A stretch of 64,000 nt of DNA from Microbacterium sorbitolivorans (GCF_003327285.1 NZ_KZ848474.1:310001-374000); one strand, 5' to 3'. Shown: positions 18,279 through 27,840, numbered from the stretch's first letter. A program made the numbers and translations. The notes: generated by a model from the letters alone, not told the origin.

Positions 18279-19837
18279 GTCGTCTGCTCCACGTCGACGA
18301 GTTCTACGAGCGAGATGGGCTGCAGGAGGGCCTCGCCGATACGCTCGCACACCTCGTAGAGCGGCCCGGCGAACACCGTCAGCGCGACCGTGACGGCGAC
18401 CATGCCGAGCGTCGCGCCCGTCATGACCTTCGGGATCACGCGGCGCTCGCGCTGCTCGTCGGCCGCCGGCGCGCTCGACAGGTAGCTGAAGCGGGCCTCG
18501 GCCTCGAGGTCTGCGGCCTCCTCGCCCCCGCGCCAGAACGCGAGGTTCCACGCGCGCATGAGCGCGTAGAGCGTCAGCAGCGACGTCAGGATGCCGGCGC
18601 CGATCGCGACCCACATCACCGCGGTGCCGACGTCGGCGGCCGCCTCGAAGAGGGCGAACTTGCCGATGAAGCCCGAGAACGGCGGGATGCCGCCGAGGTT
18701 GAGCGCCGGGATGAAGTACAGCACCGCGATGAGGGGCGCCGCCTTGAGCAGGCCCTTGACGCGCACGATCGAGGTGGAGCCCGCGAAGCGCTCGATGAGC
18801 CCCACCGCGAGGAACAGCGTCGTCTGCACGACGATGTGGTGCACGACGTAGTAGGCCGTCGCGCCGATGGCCTCGGCCGTGCCGATCGAGATGCCGAAGA
18901 TCAGGTAGCCGACGTGGCTCACGAGCGTAAACGACAGGATCCGCTTGAGCTCGGCCTGCGCGATCGCGCCGAGGATGCCGATAACCATCGTCGCGATCGC
19001 GACGATCGCGAGCACGAGGTTGAGGTCGCTACCCGCGAAGAGCTGCGTCTCGGTGCGGATGATCGCGTAGACGCCGACCTTCGTCAGCAGGCCCGCGAAG
19101 ACGGCCGTGACGGGGGCCGGGGCCGTCGGGTAGGAGTCGGGAAGCCAGAACGACAGCGGGAAGACGGCCGCCTTGACGGCGAAGCCGACGAGCAGCATGA
19201 CGTGCAGCATCATCTGCACATTGGGCGCGATCTCGTCCATGCGCTCGGCGATCTGCGCCATGTTGACGGTGCCGAGCGAGGCGTAGATCACGGCGATCGC
19301 CGAGAGGAAGACGATGCTCGATACGAGCGAGACGACGATGTATACCGTGCCGGTGCGGATGCGGGATTCGGTGGATCCGAGAGTGATCAAGACGTACGAG
19401 GCGACCAGCAGGATCTCGAAACCCACGTACAGATTAAAGAGGTCGCCCGCGATGAACGAGTTGAAGATACCGGCCGACAGGATCAGGTATGACGGGTGGA
19501 AGATCGAGATCGGCGTCTCGGAGTCGCCATCCGCGGCACCCTGCCCGACCGAGAACAACAGCACCGCGAGGAGAACGACGCTCGAGACCGCAACGAGCAT
19601 CGCGGCGAGCCGGTCGACGTAGAGCACGATGCCGAACGGCAGCGGCCAGCCGCCCACCGAGACGGCGAGGGGCGTGCCCGAGTCGACGGTCACGAGCATG
19701 ACAGCGGCGAGAATGAAGGTCGCCGAGAGCGTCACGACCGAGACGAGAACCTGCGCGCGGCTTCGGTGCCCGAGCAGCAGGGTCAGCGCCGCGCCCGCGA
19801 GCGGGAGGATGACGAAGAGGGGGACGAGCAGGCTCAC
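18275..19837 (-). CDS. mrpD: Mrp Na+/H+ antiporter subunit D
   Basis: A 520-residue polytopic protein of the complex-I antiporter-like family (homologous to NuoL/M/N). The conserved Glu141 in GFEILL and the Lys in KAAVFPLSFWLPDSYPTAP, which form the proton path in this family, are present. Fourteen or so helices are expected. The start overlaps the mrpC stop by ATGA. MrpD works with MrpA as the ion-translocating core. Confidence 0.96.
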   Translation of the reverse strand: MSLLVPLFVILPLAGAALTLLLGHRSRAQVLVSVVTLSATFILAAVMLVTVDSGTPLAVSVGGWPLPFGIVLYVDRLAAMLVAVSSVVLLAVLLFSVGQGAADGDSETPISIFHPSYLILSAGIFNSFIAGDLFNLYVGFEILLVASYVLITLGSTESRIRTGTVYIVVSLVSSIVFLSAIAVIYASLGTVNMAQIAERMDEIAPNVQMMLHVMLLVGFAVKAAVFPLSFWLPDSYPTAPAPVTAVFAGLLTKVGVYAIIRTETQLFAGSDLNLVLAIVAIATMVIGILGAIAQAELKRILSFTLVSHVGYLIFGISIGTAEAIGATAYYVVHHIVVQTTLFLAVGLIERFAGSTSIVRVKGLLKAAPLIAVLYFIPALNLGGIPPFSGFIGKFALFEAAADVGTAVMWVAIGAGILTSLLTLYALMRAWNLAFWRGGEEAADLEAEARFSYLSSAPAADEQRERRVIPKVMTGATLGMVAVTVALTVFAGPLYEVCERIGEALLQPISLVELVDVEQTT

Positions 19838-20319
19838 GGGGTCGGCTCCTCGCCACGGTTGAGGTCGTACGCGGCGGTGATCGGCTCCACCAGTCCGTCG
19901 GTGAAGTCGGTGGTCTCCTCGTCGCCCGTCTCGGCCGACTCCTCCTCGACGTCGAGTGCGTCCTCCGTCTCCTCCGCGCGGACGCGCAGCGAGACGTCTT
20001 CCTCGTCATCGAAGACCGTGTCGGCCTCGCCGAGCTGCCACGAGCGATAGATGAGCGCGAGCAGGAAGGCGCTCACGGCGAAGGTGATGACGATGGCCGT
20101 CAGCATGAGCGCCTGCGGCAGCGGGTCGCTCGCGCCCGCGGCACCGTAGAACGGCGAGACGCCGGGGAAGCCCATCGAGATGAGCAGCAGCAGGTTCGTC
20201 GCGTTGCCGAGCAGTAGGAAGCCGATGAGCACGCGCGTCAGGCTGCGCTCGAGCATCGCGTAGACGCCGGCGGCGTACAGCACCGCCATGACGATGACGA
20301 GAGTCGCGGATACGGTCAC
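19834..20319 (-). CDS. mrpC: Mrp Na+/H+ antiporter subunit C with acidic tail
   Basis: A 161-residue NuoK-like subunit. Three helices occupy about residues 1-105, with family segments GVYAMLERSLTRVLIGFLLLGNATNLLLL and DPLPQALMLTAIVI. The GTG at 20319 overlaps the mrpA stop as GTGA and follows GGAAGGAGC. Residues 112-161 form an unusually long, strongly acidic cytosolic tail (DDEEDVSLRVRAEETEDALD and onward) that most MrpC proteins lack. Confidence 0.95.
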   Translation of the reverse strand: MTVSATLVIVMAVLYAAGVYAMLERSLTRVLIGFLLLGNATNLLLLISMGFPGVSPFYGAAGASDPLPQALMLTAIVITFAVSAFLLALIYRSWQLGEADTVFDDEEDVSLRVRAEETEDALDVEEESAETGDEETTDFTDGLVEPITAAYDLNRGEEPTP

Positions 20320-23246
20320 GAGCGCGCTCCTTCCGTCGCGTGGCCCTCGCTGATCTGGCGGTCGACCTCGGATCCGAGCGCGCGCAGCACGTCGAGCACG
20401 AGGCCGATCACGACCAGGTAGACACCGATGTCGAAGAACGTCGACGAGACGAACTCGATGTGGCCGATGACCGGGATCTCGGCCTCCCACACCGCGCGCG
20501 TCAGCGGGTTGAGGCCCGCGAGCATGGGGGCCGCGGCCGTCGCGACCGCGAGCAACAGGCCGAAGCCCAGCAGCCGACCGGCGTCGGTCGGGGCGGCGAT
20601 ACCCAGTTCATAGCGGCCGCCCGCGACGTATCGCATCACGAGGGCGAGGCCCGCAACGAGGCCGCCCGCGAAGCCACCGCCCGGCAGGTTGTGGCCCGCG
20701 AAGAGCAGGTAGATCGAAATCACGATGATCGTGTGGAACAAGATCCGCACGATGACCTCGAGAATCATCGAGCGCGTCTCCGACGCGAGAGTCGTGCCGC
20801 CGACGAGCCAGGCGCGGCGCCCGCTACGGTGGTTGCCCTGCTCGAGCCGCAGCCCCTCGGGCGTCTCGACGAGCGGCCGGTGGCGCACGCCGCGCCGCGC
20901 GCGCTTCGGGATGTGCTTCTTGATCTTCTCGCGCGCGGCCACGAGCCGGTCGGCGCGCGCCGTGACGAACACGAGCGAGGCGACGCCGGTCGCGGCGAGC
21001 ACGAGCACGCTGAGCTCGCCCATGGTGTCCCAGCCGCGCAGGTCGACGAGGGCGACGTTGACGACGTTCTTGCCGTGGCCGATCTGGTAGGCGAGCTCGG
21101 CCCACTCGGTCGAGATCGGCTCGTGGATCCGCGCGCCCGCGGCCGCGACCGCGACGACCGCCATGGTCGCGCCGACCGCGATGCCGGTGACGGCGCGCAG
21201 GATCGGGTGACCGGATCCGTTATGGCTGCCCATGCGCGAGGGGATGCGGCGCAGCACGAGCGTGAAGGCCACGAGCGTGACCGACTCGACGAGCACCTGC
21301 GTCACCGCGAGGTCGGGGGCGCCGAGGAAGGCGAAGAAGATGACCATGCCGAGGCCCGTGACGCCGACGAGCACGACGCCGGTGTAGCGCTTGCGGGCGC
21401 GCACCGCGACGATTCCGGCGATCATCATGAGCGCCGCCGCGATCGGCTGCACCGGGTGCTGCCACGCGTCGAGCGAGAACGACCACTCGCCACCCGAGAA
21501 GAAGACGGCCGCCTCGGCGCCGACGAGCACGACGAAGATCGTGCCGACGTAGATCGGCAGGGATCCGGTCTGGGTGACGCCCGTGACGAAGACCGCGAGG
21601 CGGTCGATCGCGCGGGTGACGACGTAGTAGACGTCGGAGGCGTGGAAGGGCAGCAGCTTCGGCTTGCGGTCCCAGCCCGTGCGGATCGACAGCCAGAAGA
21701 CGAGCACGCCGAGGCCGATCGCGAGGGCCGACATCCCGAGGGCGGGCTCGAGGCCGTGCCAGAGCGCCAGGTGATAGTGCCCCTCGCCCGCGAGGTCGGC
21801 GTACGGCTCGAGCAGCGTGCCGAGGAACGGCGCCGCGAAGCCGCCCGCGAGCGTCGCCGCCGCGAGCGCGATCGGGCTGAACATGAAGCCGATAGGCGGA
21901 TCCGGCCAGGCGGTGTCGTCGCAGAAGCCGCCGTCGGCGTTCTTCTTCCGCGCGAAGGCGCCCCACACGAAGCGGATCGCATATGCCGTCGTGAGCATAC
22001 TTCCGATGACGATGCCGACGAGCGCGACCAGCGCCCACGCGGATCCGCCGATCGCCTCGTCGAGGAGGCTCGTGAGAGCGGCCTCCTTCGCGACGAAGCC
22101 GAAGAGCGGCGGCACGCCCGCCATCGACGCGGCGACGATGATCGAGACGACCATGAGCGTCGGCGCCTGGCGACCGACGCCGCTGAGCTTGTCGATGTCT
22201 CGGGTACCGAGCTGGCGGTCGATGATGCCGACGATGAGGAAGAGCGCGGCCTTGAACATCGCGTGCGCGACGACGAGCGCGATGCCGGCGAGGGCGGTGT
22301 CGCGGGCGCCGTAGCCGACGACGACCGAGATGAAGCCCAGCTGGCTGACGGTGCCGTAGGCGAGCACGCGCTTGAGGTCGACCTCGCGCAGCGCCTGCAG
22401 GCCGCCGAGCAGCATCGTGAAGATGCCGAGGGTCACGAGGATCGGGCGCCAGGGGCCCGCCTCGGCGAAGGCCGGGGCGAAGCGCGCGAGCAGGTAGATG
22501 CCCGCCTTCACCATCGCGGCCGCGTGCAGGTACGCGCTCACGGGCGTCGGCGCCGCCATGGCGCCGGGAAGCCAGAAGTGGAATGGGAAGATGGCCGACT
22601 TGCTGAGCGCGCCGACGAGCAGGCACACGAGCGCGGCGTCGACGAGCGGCCCCGTCGGGGCGGCCGCGAGGATCGCGTCGATGCTCGTCGTGTCGGCGAC
22701 GACCGTGAGGATCACAGCGCCGACGAACATCACGAGGCCGCCGAGCGTCGTCGTGAGGAGCGCCTGCAGCGCCGCACGACGCGAGGCCGCGCGGGAGTAC
22801 GTGTGGCCGATCAGAAGATACGAGAGCACGCTCGTGATCTCCCAGAACATCACGAGCACGATGAGGTCGTCGGTGAGGACGAGGCCGTACATCGCGCCGG
22901 CGAAGCCCATCAGCACGCCGGCGAAGCGCCCGACGCCCTCTTTGGATCCGCGGAAGTAGTTGCGGCAGTAGATCATCACGAGCGCGCCGACGGCGGTGAC
23001 GATAAGCGTCATGACCCAGCCGAGCGTGTCCATGCGCATCGAGACCTCGACGCCGAGCGGCCGGATCCAGCTATATGCCTCGAACGGAATGTCTCCGTCT
23101 AAGACCCGGGGCCCGAGCACGAGGGCGTGAATCATGCCGGCGATCGGCACGAGCGCCGCGGCGTAGAAGACGCGCGCCCCCAGGATCCGCGTAAGCGGCA
23201 CGAGCACGACACTGGCGATCCCGAAGACGACAAGGATCGCGATCAT
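20316..23246 (-). CDS. mrpA: Mrp Na+/H+ antiporter subunit A with fused subunit B
   Basis: A 976-residue protein that starts the mrp operon. The N-terminal NuoL-like part carries Glu136 in FWEITSV and Lys216 in KSAIFPFHFWLPGAM. It is followed by a MrpA-specific region and, from about residue 820, a MnhB-like domain (ILFHTIIVISIYLLFAGHNLPGGGF). The fusion explains why there is no separate mrpB; the order is A(B)-C-D-E-F-G. The operon runs to 17066 with overlapping starts throughout. A TTGACA on the minus strand (23329-23334) is a candidate -35 element in the gap to the divergent nucS. Confidence 0.96.
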   Translation of the reverse strand: MIAILVVFGIASVVLVPLTRILGARVFYAAALVPIAGMIHALVLGPRVLDGDIPFEAYSWIRPLGVEVSMRMDTLGWVMTLIVTAVGALVMIYCRNYFRGSKEGVGRFAGVLMGFAGAMYGLVLTDDLIVLVMFWEITSVLSYLLIGHTYSRAASRRAALQALLTTTLGGLVMFVGAVILTVVADTTSIDAILAAAPTGPLVDAALVCLLVGALSKSAIFPFHFWLPGAMAAPTPVSAYLHAAAMVKAGIYLLARFAPAFAEAGPWRPILVTLGIFTMLLGGLQALREVDLKRVLAYGTVSQLGFISVVVGYGARDTALAGIALVVAHAMFKAALFLIVGIIDRQLGTRDIDKLSGVGRQAPTLMVVSIIVAASMAGVPPLFGFVAKEAALTSLLDEAIGGSAWALVALVGIVIGSMLTTAYAIRFVWGAFARKKNADGGFCDDTAWPDPPIGFMFSPIALAAATLAGGFAAPFLGTLLEPYADLAGEGHYHLALWHGLEPALGMSALAIGLGVLVFWLSIRTGWDRKPKLLPFHASDVYYVVTRAIDRLAVFVTGVTQTGSLPIYVGTIFVVLVGAEAAVFFSGGEWSFSLDAWQHPVQPIAAALMMIAGIVAVRARKRYTGVVLVGVTGLGMVIFFAFLGAPDLAVTQVLVESVTLVAFTLVLRRIPSRMGSHNGSGHPILRAVTGIAVGATMAVVAVAAAGARIHEPISTEWAELAYQIGHGKNVVNVALVDLRGWDTMGELSVLVLAATGVASLVFVTARADRLVAAREKIKKHIPKRARRGVRHRPLVETPEGLRLEQGNHRSGRRAWLVGGTTLASETRSMILEVIVRILFHTIIVISIYLLFAGHNLPGGGFAGGLVAGLALVMRYVAGGRYELGIAAPTDAGRLLGFGLLLAVATAAAPMLAGLNPLTRAVWEAEIPVIGHIEFVSSTFFDIGVYLVVIGLVLDVLRALGSEVDRQISEGHATEGARS

Positions 23247-23336
23247 CAGTGAGGACTCCTCGTCGTCGTGCGTCGGGCGGCGGGTTTTGTCTAGTTTATC
23301 GGGAAGTGAGTACTACCTCGGCGCTAATGTCAAGAT

Positions 23337-24032
23337 GTGCGCCTCGTCATTGCTCAGTGCTCCGTTGACTATTCGGGGCGACTCAACGCTCATCTGCCCC
23401 TCGCGACCCGCGTGCTCATGCACAAGGGTGACGGATCCCTGCTGATCCATTCGGACGGCGGCAGCTACAAGCCCCTCAACTGGATGAGCCCGCCGTGCCG
23501 GCTCGACCAGATCGAGGTCGACGACGAGCTCGCGAGCGCCGGCGTCATCGAGGCGTGGAAGGTCACGCACCAGAAGACGGGCGACACCCTCACGGTGCGG
23601 ATCCACGAGATCATCCACGACACGACCCACGAGCTTGGCGTCGATCCCGGCCTTATTAAGGACGGCGTGGAGGCCGACCTCCAGCGCCTCCTCGCCGAGC
23701 AGGTCGACCTCGTCGCCGAGGGATCCAGCCTCGTGCGCCGCGAGTACCCGACCGCGATCGGCCCGGTCGACCTCATGATCCGCGACGCCGACGGCGTGCC
23801 CATCGCGGTCGAGATCAAGCGCCGCGGCGAGATCGACGGCGTCGAGCAGCTGACGCGCTACCTCGACCTACTGGGCCGGGATCCGCTCCTCACGGGGATC
23901 CGCGGCGTGTTCGCCGCCCAGGAGATCAAGCCGCAGGCGCGCGTGCTCGCGGAAGACCGCGGGATCCGGTGCCTCGTGCTCGACTACGAGCGCATGAAGG
24001 GCATCGACTCGGGCGTCCCCACCCTGTTCTGA
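23337..24032 (+). CDS. nucS: mismatch-specific endonuclease NucS (EndoMS)
   Basis: A 231-residue protein. NucS gives non-canonical mismatch repair in actinobacteria that lack MutS/MutL. The N-terminal domain starts [16 protein letters not shown] and the C-terminal nuclease domain carries the PD-D/ExK-type elements GPVDLMI and VAVEIKRRG (about 143-164), followed by QLTRYLDLL. The C terminus (GVPTLF) resembles the beta-clamp-binding tail of the family. The GTG start has no Shine-Dalgarno. TAATGT ends 6 bases upstream, so the mRNA is probably leaderless. Confidence 0.95.
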   Translation: MRLVIAQCSVDYSGRLNAHLPLATRVLMHKGDGSLLIHSDGGSYKPLNWMSPPCRLDQIEVDDELASAGVIEAWKVTHQKTGDTLTVRIHEIIHDTTHELGVDPGLIKDGVEADLQRLLAEQVDLVAEGSSLVRREYPTAIGPVDLMIRDADGVPIAVEIKRRGEIDGVEQLTRYLDLLGRDPLLTGIRGVFAAQEIKPQARVLAEDRGIRCLVLDYERMKGIDSGVPTLF

Positions 24033-24071
24033 CCGGAGGCCCCTCCCCCGGGCTCGGCTAGCATGGGGGCC

Positions 24072-24737
24072 ATGGGGAGTTCGCGTTTTTCGTGTGTGCT
24101 GTGGGATGTTGACGGAACGATCGCGGATGCCTCTGCCGGCATCCTGCCGCGCATCGAGATCGTTCTCGGCGAACTCGGGAAGCCGTCGATCCCCGCGGAC
24201 CAGGTCAATCGCTGGATCGGCCCGCCGATGCTCGAGTCGTTCCAGGAGCTCGCCGGCCTCTCCGAGGACGAGGCGGTGGTCGCCGTCGCGCGCTACCGCG
24301 GCCTCGCGGGCGAGCAGGGCTACGCCAACTCCGTGCGCCTCTACGACGGCGTCGTCGACGTGATCCGCGAGGTGCACGCCGCGGGCGTGCCGCAGACCAC
24401 CGCGAGCACGAAGCCCAGCAACCAGATCGAGGCGATCTTCGAGCACTTCGACCTCACCGACCTCTTCGTCGCGGTGCACGGTGCCACGCCGACGCCCGGC
24501 GTCAACGACACGAAGGCCGACGTGCTCGGCCGCGCCCTCGACGACATGCGCGCCCGCGGCGTCGACGTCTCACGCCCCGTCCTGATCGGCGACCGCCACC
24601 ACGACATCGACGGAGCCCGCGGCTTCGACGTGCCCGTTATCTTCGCCCGCTGGGGCTTCGGATCGCCCGAGGAGGAGGCGGGGTCGATCCTCGCCCTCGA
24701 CCGCCCGGCCGATCTTCGCGACGTCCTGCTGGGGTAA
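24072..24737 (+). CDS. HAD-superfamily phosphatase (phosphoglycolate-phosphatase-like)
   Basis: A 221-residue HAD hydrolase. Motif I is LWDVDGTIADA near the N terminus, motif II is around TTASTKPS, and motif IV is LIGDRHHDIDGA. A helical cap lies between motifs I and II, as in PgP/YqaB-type phosphatases. The substrate is not evident; phosphoglycolate or nucleotide phosphates are typical. The ATG at 24072 is favoured over 24063 because TAGCAT at 24059-24064 lies 7 bases before it and would be cut by the earlier start. It is followed after 3 bases by the coiled-coil gene, so the two are probably co-transcribed. Confidence 0.88.
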   Translation: MGSSRFSCVLWDVDGTIADASAGILPRIEIVLGELGKPSIPADQVNRWIGPPMLESFQELAGLSEDEAVVAVARYRGLAGEQGYANSVRLYDGVVDVIREVHAAGVPQTTASTKPSNQIEAIFEHFDLTDLFVAVHGATPTPGVNDTKADVLGRALDDMRARGVDVSRPVLIGDRHHDIDGARGFDVPVIFARWGFGSPEEEAGSILALDRPADLRDVLLG

Positions 24738-24740
24738 GCG

Positions 24741-26000
24741 ATGCTCGAGACCACGACCGAGCTGGTCGCCGAATGGGGCGTACCGGCGCTGATCGCGCTC
24801 GGATCCATCGCCGTCGTCGTCATCCTCCTCGTCGTCGTCGTGCGCATCGCGCGCCGCGGCAAGCGCGCCCGGATCCGTGCGGAGCGCGCGCTCGCTGACC
24901 TCGGCGCGCTCGTCGTGCGTCTCGACGACGCGACGGAGGAGCTGGAGCTCGAGATCGGCATGTCGAGCGCGCTCTACGATGGCCGGCCGCCGGCCTCGCT
25001 CCGCCGCGCGCGCCTCACGGCGCAGCACACGCGCGACGACGCCTTCGCCGCCTATAGCGCCGTGACCGCCGAGGGCAATCTGCCACCGCACCAGGTCGCC
25101 GAGTCGAGGCGACTGACGATCGCGGTACAGAAGGCGCTCGACGTCATCACGAAGGCCCGCGCCGAGAACGAAGCGTGGCTCGCGAAGAACACCACCGCGG
25201 CCGAGCAGGTCGAGGTCGCCCGCCAGCGCCTCGACGAGATCTCCGAGCGCATGGGCGACCCCTCGGCGCTGCGCGAGGAGCTCGCCCGCATCGCCGACGA
25301 GAGCGAGTGGGAGGACGCCGCCGACGCCGACACCGCCGCCCGCGATGCCCTCGCCGAGGCGTGCGAGCACCTCCGCGCCGCGGAAGAGAAGGCAGCGGAT
25401 CCGGCGCTCTCGGCGCGCGACGACCTCACGGCGTGCGAGAAGGCGCTCGCGCGGGCGGAGAACGCCTCGCAGCTCCTCGAGGAGACGCACCGCCTCGTGC
25501 AGCACGCGACCCTCGCGGTCGGCGACGAGCAGCTCGGCGCCGCCGCCGCGATCCGCGCGGCCGCCGGCACGCAGCTGGCGGCGGATCCGGCGCACGCGCC
25601 GAAGCTCGCCGAGGCGATCCGCGTTTCGTCGGCCGCGCTCGACTCGGCGATGCAGATCGCGGAGCGCCGCCCCGTCGCGGCGAACGAGCGCATCGCTCGC
25701 CTGCGCGACCAGCTCGACATCGCCCTCGCCGACTCGCGCACGCAGCAGCAGCAGCTGCGCGGGGCGCGAAGCGCGCTCCCCGGATCCCTCGCCGCCGCGC
25801 GCAGCGCCCTCGCCCGCGCGGAGGCAGTCGTCACGGGCGCCGAGATCGACGCGCGGGTGCGGCTCGACAGCGCGCGGCGCGAGCTCGCGTTCGCCCGCCA
25901 GGCGCAGGATCCGATCGAGGCGCTCGACGCCTCCCGCCGCGCGAGGCGCGACGCGGAAGAGGCGACGACGCTCGCGAAGGACCGCAAGCGCCGCCGTTGA
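24741..26000 (+). CDS. membrane-anchored coiled-coil protein of unknown function
   Basis: A 419-residue protein. It has one N-terminal helix (about 15-40, ALIALGSIAVVVILLVVVV) followed by a basic stop-transfer stretch, then almost 370 residues of Ala/Glu/Arg-rich helix with coiled-coil character and no enzymatic motif. Glu/Gln-rich segments include AACEHL-type heptads and TQQQQLRGARSAL. The helical part resembles the region that follows the TPM domain in some actinobacterial membrane proteins, but no TPM domain is present. It follows the HAD gene by 3 bases. A structural or scaffolding role at the membrane is inference. Confidence 0.7.
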   Translation: MLETTTELVAEWGVPALIALGSIAVVVILLVVVVRIARRGKRARIRAERALADLGALVVRLDDATEELELEIGMSSALYDGRPPASLRRARLTAQHTRDDAFAAYSAVTAEGNLPPHQVAESRRLTIAVQKALDVITKARAENEAWLAKNTTAAEQVEVARQRLDEISERMGDPSALREELARIADESEWEDAADADTAARDALAEACEHLRAAEEKAADPALSARDDLTACEKALARAENASQLLEETHRLVQHATLAVGDEQLGAAAAIRAAAGTQLAADPAHAPKLAEAIRVSSAALDSAMQIAERRPVAANERIARLRDQLDIALADSRTQQQQLRGARSALPGSLAAARSALARAEAVVTGAEIDARVRLDSARRELAFARQAQDPIEALDASRRARRDAEEATTLAKDRKRRR

Positions 26001-26013
26001 CCGCATACAGAAA

Positions 26014-26042
26014 GGCCCCGCATCTCTAGGAGGTGCGAGGCC
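26014..26042 (-). terminator. hairpin downstream of the cold-shock gene
   Basis: Arms GGCCCCGCA (26014-26022) and TGCGAGGCC (26034-26042) pair with one mismatch, and on the minus strand the stem is followed by TTTCTG. It lies between the convergent coiled-coil and cold-shock genes and could serve both. Confidence 0.65.
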
Positions 26043-26056
26043 CGGGTCTGAAAGTC

Positions 26057-26263
26057 TCAGATAGCGACGATGTTCTCGGCCTGGAGGCCCTTGTCGCCCT
26101 GCGTCACGTCGAACTCCACGCGCTGGTTTTCCTCCAGCGAGCGGTAACCGTCCATCTTGATTGCACTGAAGTGCGCGAAGACGTCCTGGCCGCCCTCGTC
26201 GGGGGAGATGAAGCCGAAGCCCTTCTCAGCGTTGAACCACTTCACGGTGCCCTGCGTGCTCAT
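26057..26263 (-). CDS. cold-shock protein CspA family
   Basis: A 68-residue single OB-fold RNA/DNA chaperone. The RNP1 motif KGFGFI and RNP2 motif VFAHF are intact, and the protein opens [15 protein letters not shown]. The ribosome site is AAAAGGAAT before the ATG. The gap upstream (26264-26514) contains a relatively AT-rich stretch that probably carries its promoter and a structured leader. Confidence 0.96.
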   Translation of the reverse strand: MSTQGTVKWFNAEKGFGFISPDEGGQDVFAHFSAIKMDGYRSLEENQRVEFDVTQGDKGLQAENIVAI

Positions 26264-26514
26264 GTACTGCCATTCCTTTTGGAGCGAATGCCGTCACAAT
26301 TTCGTGCCGACGTGCCCAACGCTAGCTCACGAAACCTGCTTTACAACAGGGTTTAGCGAAGATTTACCCGCCGGAAAAAGAAACAGCCCTCACCGTTGGG
26401 GGGAAACAGTGAGGGCCGGACGACCGAGAGAGGACGTCTCATTCCAGGATACATGGCCGCATCCGCGCCGTCTCGGACACGCCCAATCTCCGAAGCGGCG
26501 CGGGGCCACGCGGG
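26264..26514. other. intergenic region upstream of the cold-shock gene, with short hairpin
   Basis: No gene is seen. GCCCTCAC (26386-26393) and GTGAGGGC (26409-26416) form an 8-base stem, possibly the terminator of the oxidoreductase on the minus strand. The stretch 26320-26385 is AT-rich for this genome and is the likely cold-shock promoter region. Confidence 0.5.
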
Positions 26515-27474
26515 TCAGACGGTGACGACGACCTTACCCCTCACGTGGCCGCCGCGGAGCACCGCGATGGCCTCGTCGATGCCCTCGAGTGGGAAAACCT
26601 GCTGAATCGGGACGATGAGCGATCCCGCCGCGATCGCGTCCGCGATCCGCGCAAGCGCGCCCGGATCAGCGTCGGATCCGCCAGTCGCGACCGCACCTCC
26701 CGGGGGCGTCGGGCCCGCGGCGATGGTCGCGATGCGCTCCGGGGCGACGCCGAGCTCAAGCGCCGCCTCGACGGTCGCGGTGCCCTGCAGGTCGATCGCG
26801 GCGTCGACGCGGGGCGCGAGCTCGCGGATCCGGTCGGCGAGCCCCTCGCCGTAGGTGGTGGGGATCGCGCCGAGATCGCGCAGGAAGTCGTGGTTCGCGG
26901 GCGAGGCGGTCGCGATGACGGTCGCGCCGGCCGCGACGGCGAGCTGCACGACGAACACACCGACGCCGCCCGCGGCCCCGCCGACGAGGAGGGTGAGGGC
27001 TGTGTTGGGTGCGGTTGCGTCGGGTGCGGGTGCGGCGCCGGGTGCGGTCACGCCGACTGCCGCGAGGGTCGCGGCCGCGGTGCGGCCCGCGATCGCGAGA
27101 GTCGAGGCGACCTCGTCGGAAACCGCATCGGGGGTGCGCACGAGGGTGTCGGATCCGACCCGCACGATCACGTGCTCGGCGAGCGCGCGGCCGCGTGCCC
27201 CTCCGAAGACCCGATCGCCGACCGCGAAGTCATCGACCCCGTCGCCGACCTCGTCGATCACGCCGGCGAAGTCGTTTCCGAAGCCGGAGGGGGCCGTCAC
27301 GCCGAAGTATCCCGCGACCTCGGGCGAGGCCGCGACCTTCCAATCGACGGGATTGAGTCCGGCGGCACGCACGCGCACCCGCACCTCCCCCGGCCCCGCG
27401 TGAGGTTCGTCGCGCTCCACGATCTCGAGCTCGATGGGATCACCAATGACCTGTTGCTGCACGAATCTGCTCAT
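26515..27474 (-). CDS. NADP-dependent oxidoreductase, quinone-reductase-like
   Basis: A 319-residue medium-chain dehydrogenase without the zinc ligands, as in quinone oxidoreductases. The N-terminal GroES-like domain carries AAGLNPVDWKVA and GNDFAGVIDEVG. The nucleotide-binding domain has the glycine motif GGAAGGVG near residue 165. The ATG at 27474 is chosen because the family begins MSRFVQQQ-like at this point and an upstream ORF extension enters repeat DNA. There is an Ala/Pro-rich insert before the Rossmann fold (GAAPAPDATAPNT) that is unusual. The substrate is unknown. Confidence 0.88.
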   Translation of the reverse strand: MSRFVQQQVIGDPIELEIVERDEPHAGPGEVRVRVRAAGLNPVDWKVAASPEVAGYFGVTAPSGFGNDFAGVIDEVGDGVDDFAVGDRVFGGARGRALAEHVIVRVGSDTLVRTPDAVSDEVASTLAIAGRTAAATLAAVGVTAPGAAPAPDATAPNTALTLLVGGAAGGVGVFVVQLAVAAGATVIATASPANHDFLRDLGAIPTTYGEGLADRIRELAPRVDAAIDLQGTATVEAALELGVAPERIATIAAGPTPPGGAVATGGSDADPGALARIADAIAAGSLIVPIQQVFPLEGIDEAIAVLRGGHVRGKVVVTV

Positions 27475-27547
27475 GCGATCACTATCGCCGGGCGGCCCCC
27501 AATTCATTCCGCGATGACCGAGCGTGACGCCCGTGCGCCCCACGCGG

Positions 27548-27760
27548 GCGCCACGAGTCTCGGAGAAATCACGAAACTCGGAGCCTTCCGCCCAGAATCC
27601 CCGAGTCTGGTGATTCCTCCGACTCCCGTGCGCGCAAAGCGTCGCACAGCGCACCACCCCGCGCCACGAACCTCGGAGAAATCACGAGACTCGGAGCCTT
27701 CCGCCCAGGATCCCCGAGTCTGGTGATTCTTCCGACTCCCGTGCGCGCGCAGCGCCGCAC
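27548..27760 (+). repeat. repeat family B, two tandem copies of about 100 bases
   Basis: Units start at 27548 and 27661 (period 113) and are nearly identical. Each unit has a 21-base imperfect dyad: 27561-27581 with 27601-27621, and 27674-27694 with 27714-27734, two to three mismatches each, around a loop of about 20 bases. The repeat lies upstream of the oxidoreductase and downstream of the tRNA. No coding potential is evident. Confidence 0.85.
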
Positions 27761-27804
27761 ACCGGGCCCCGCGGGGTCGCCCCCGCGATAGAGACAACGA
27801 GAAA

Positions 27805-27840
27805 TCCCCCTGGAAGCGGCAACAGCCGCGACCAGGGGGA
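27805..27840 (-). terminator. terminator of the tRNA-Leu gene
   Basis: Arms TCCCCCTGG and CCAGGGGGA (27805-27813 and 27832-27840) enclose an inner GCGGC/GCCGC stem. On the minus strand the stem is followed by TTTCTCG. It starts 12 bases after the 3' end of the tRNA. Confidence 0.8.

Noticed and set aside
20340..23102. 920-codon plus-strand ORF opposite mrpA
   Set aside because: Composition is Arg/Asp/His-rich without domains; it is a shadow of the mrpA gene.
20316..23246. Missing mrpB in the mrp operon
   Set aside because: A MnhB-like domain is fused to the C terminus of MrpA, so the subunit is present.
27548..27760. Coding extension of the oxidoreductase through repeat B
   Set aside because: An in-frame ORF runs to 27657, but its sequence is repeat DNA and the family N terminus starts at 27474.
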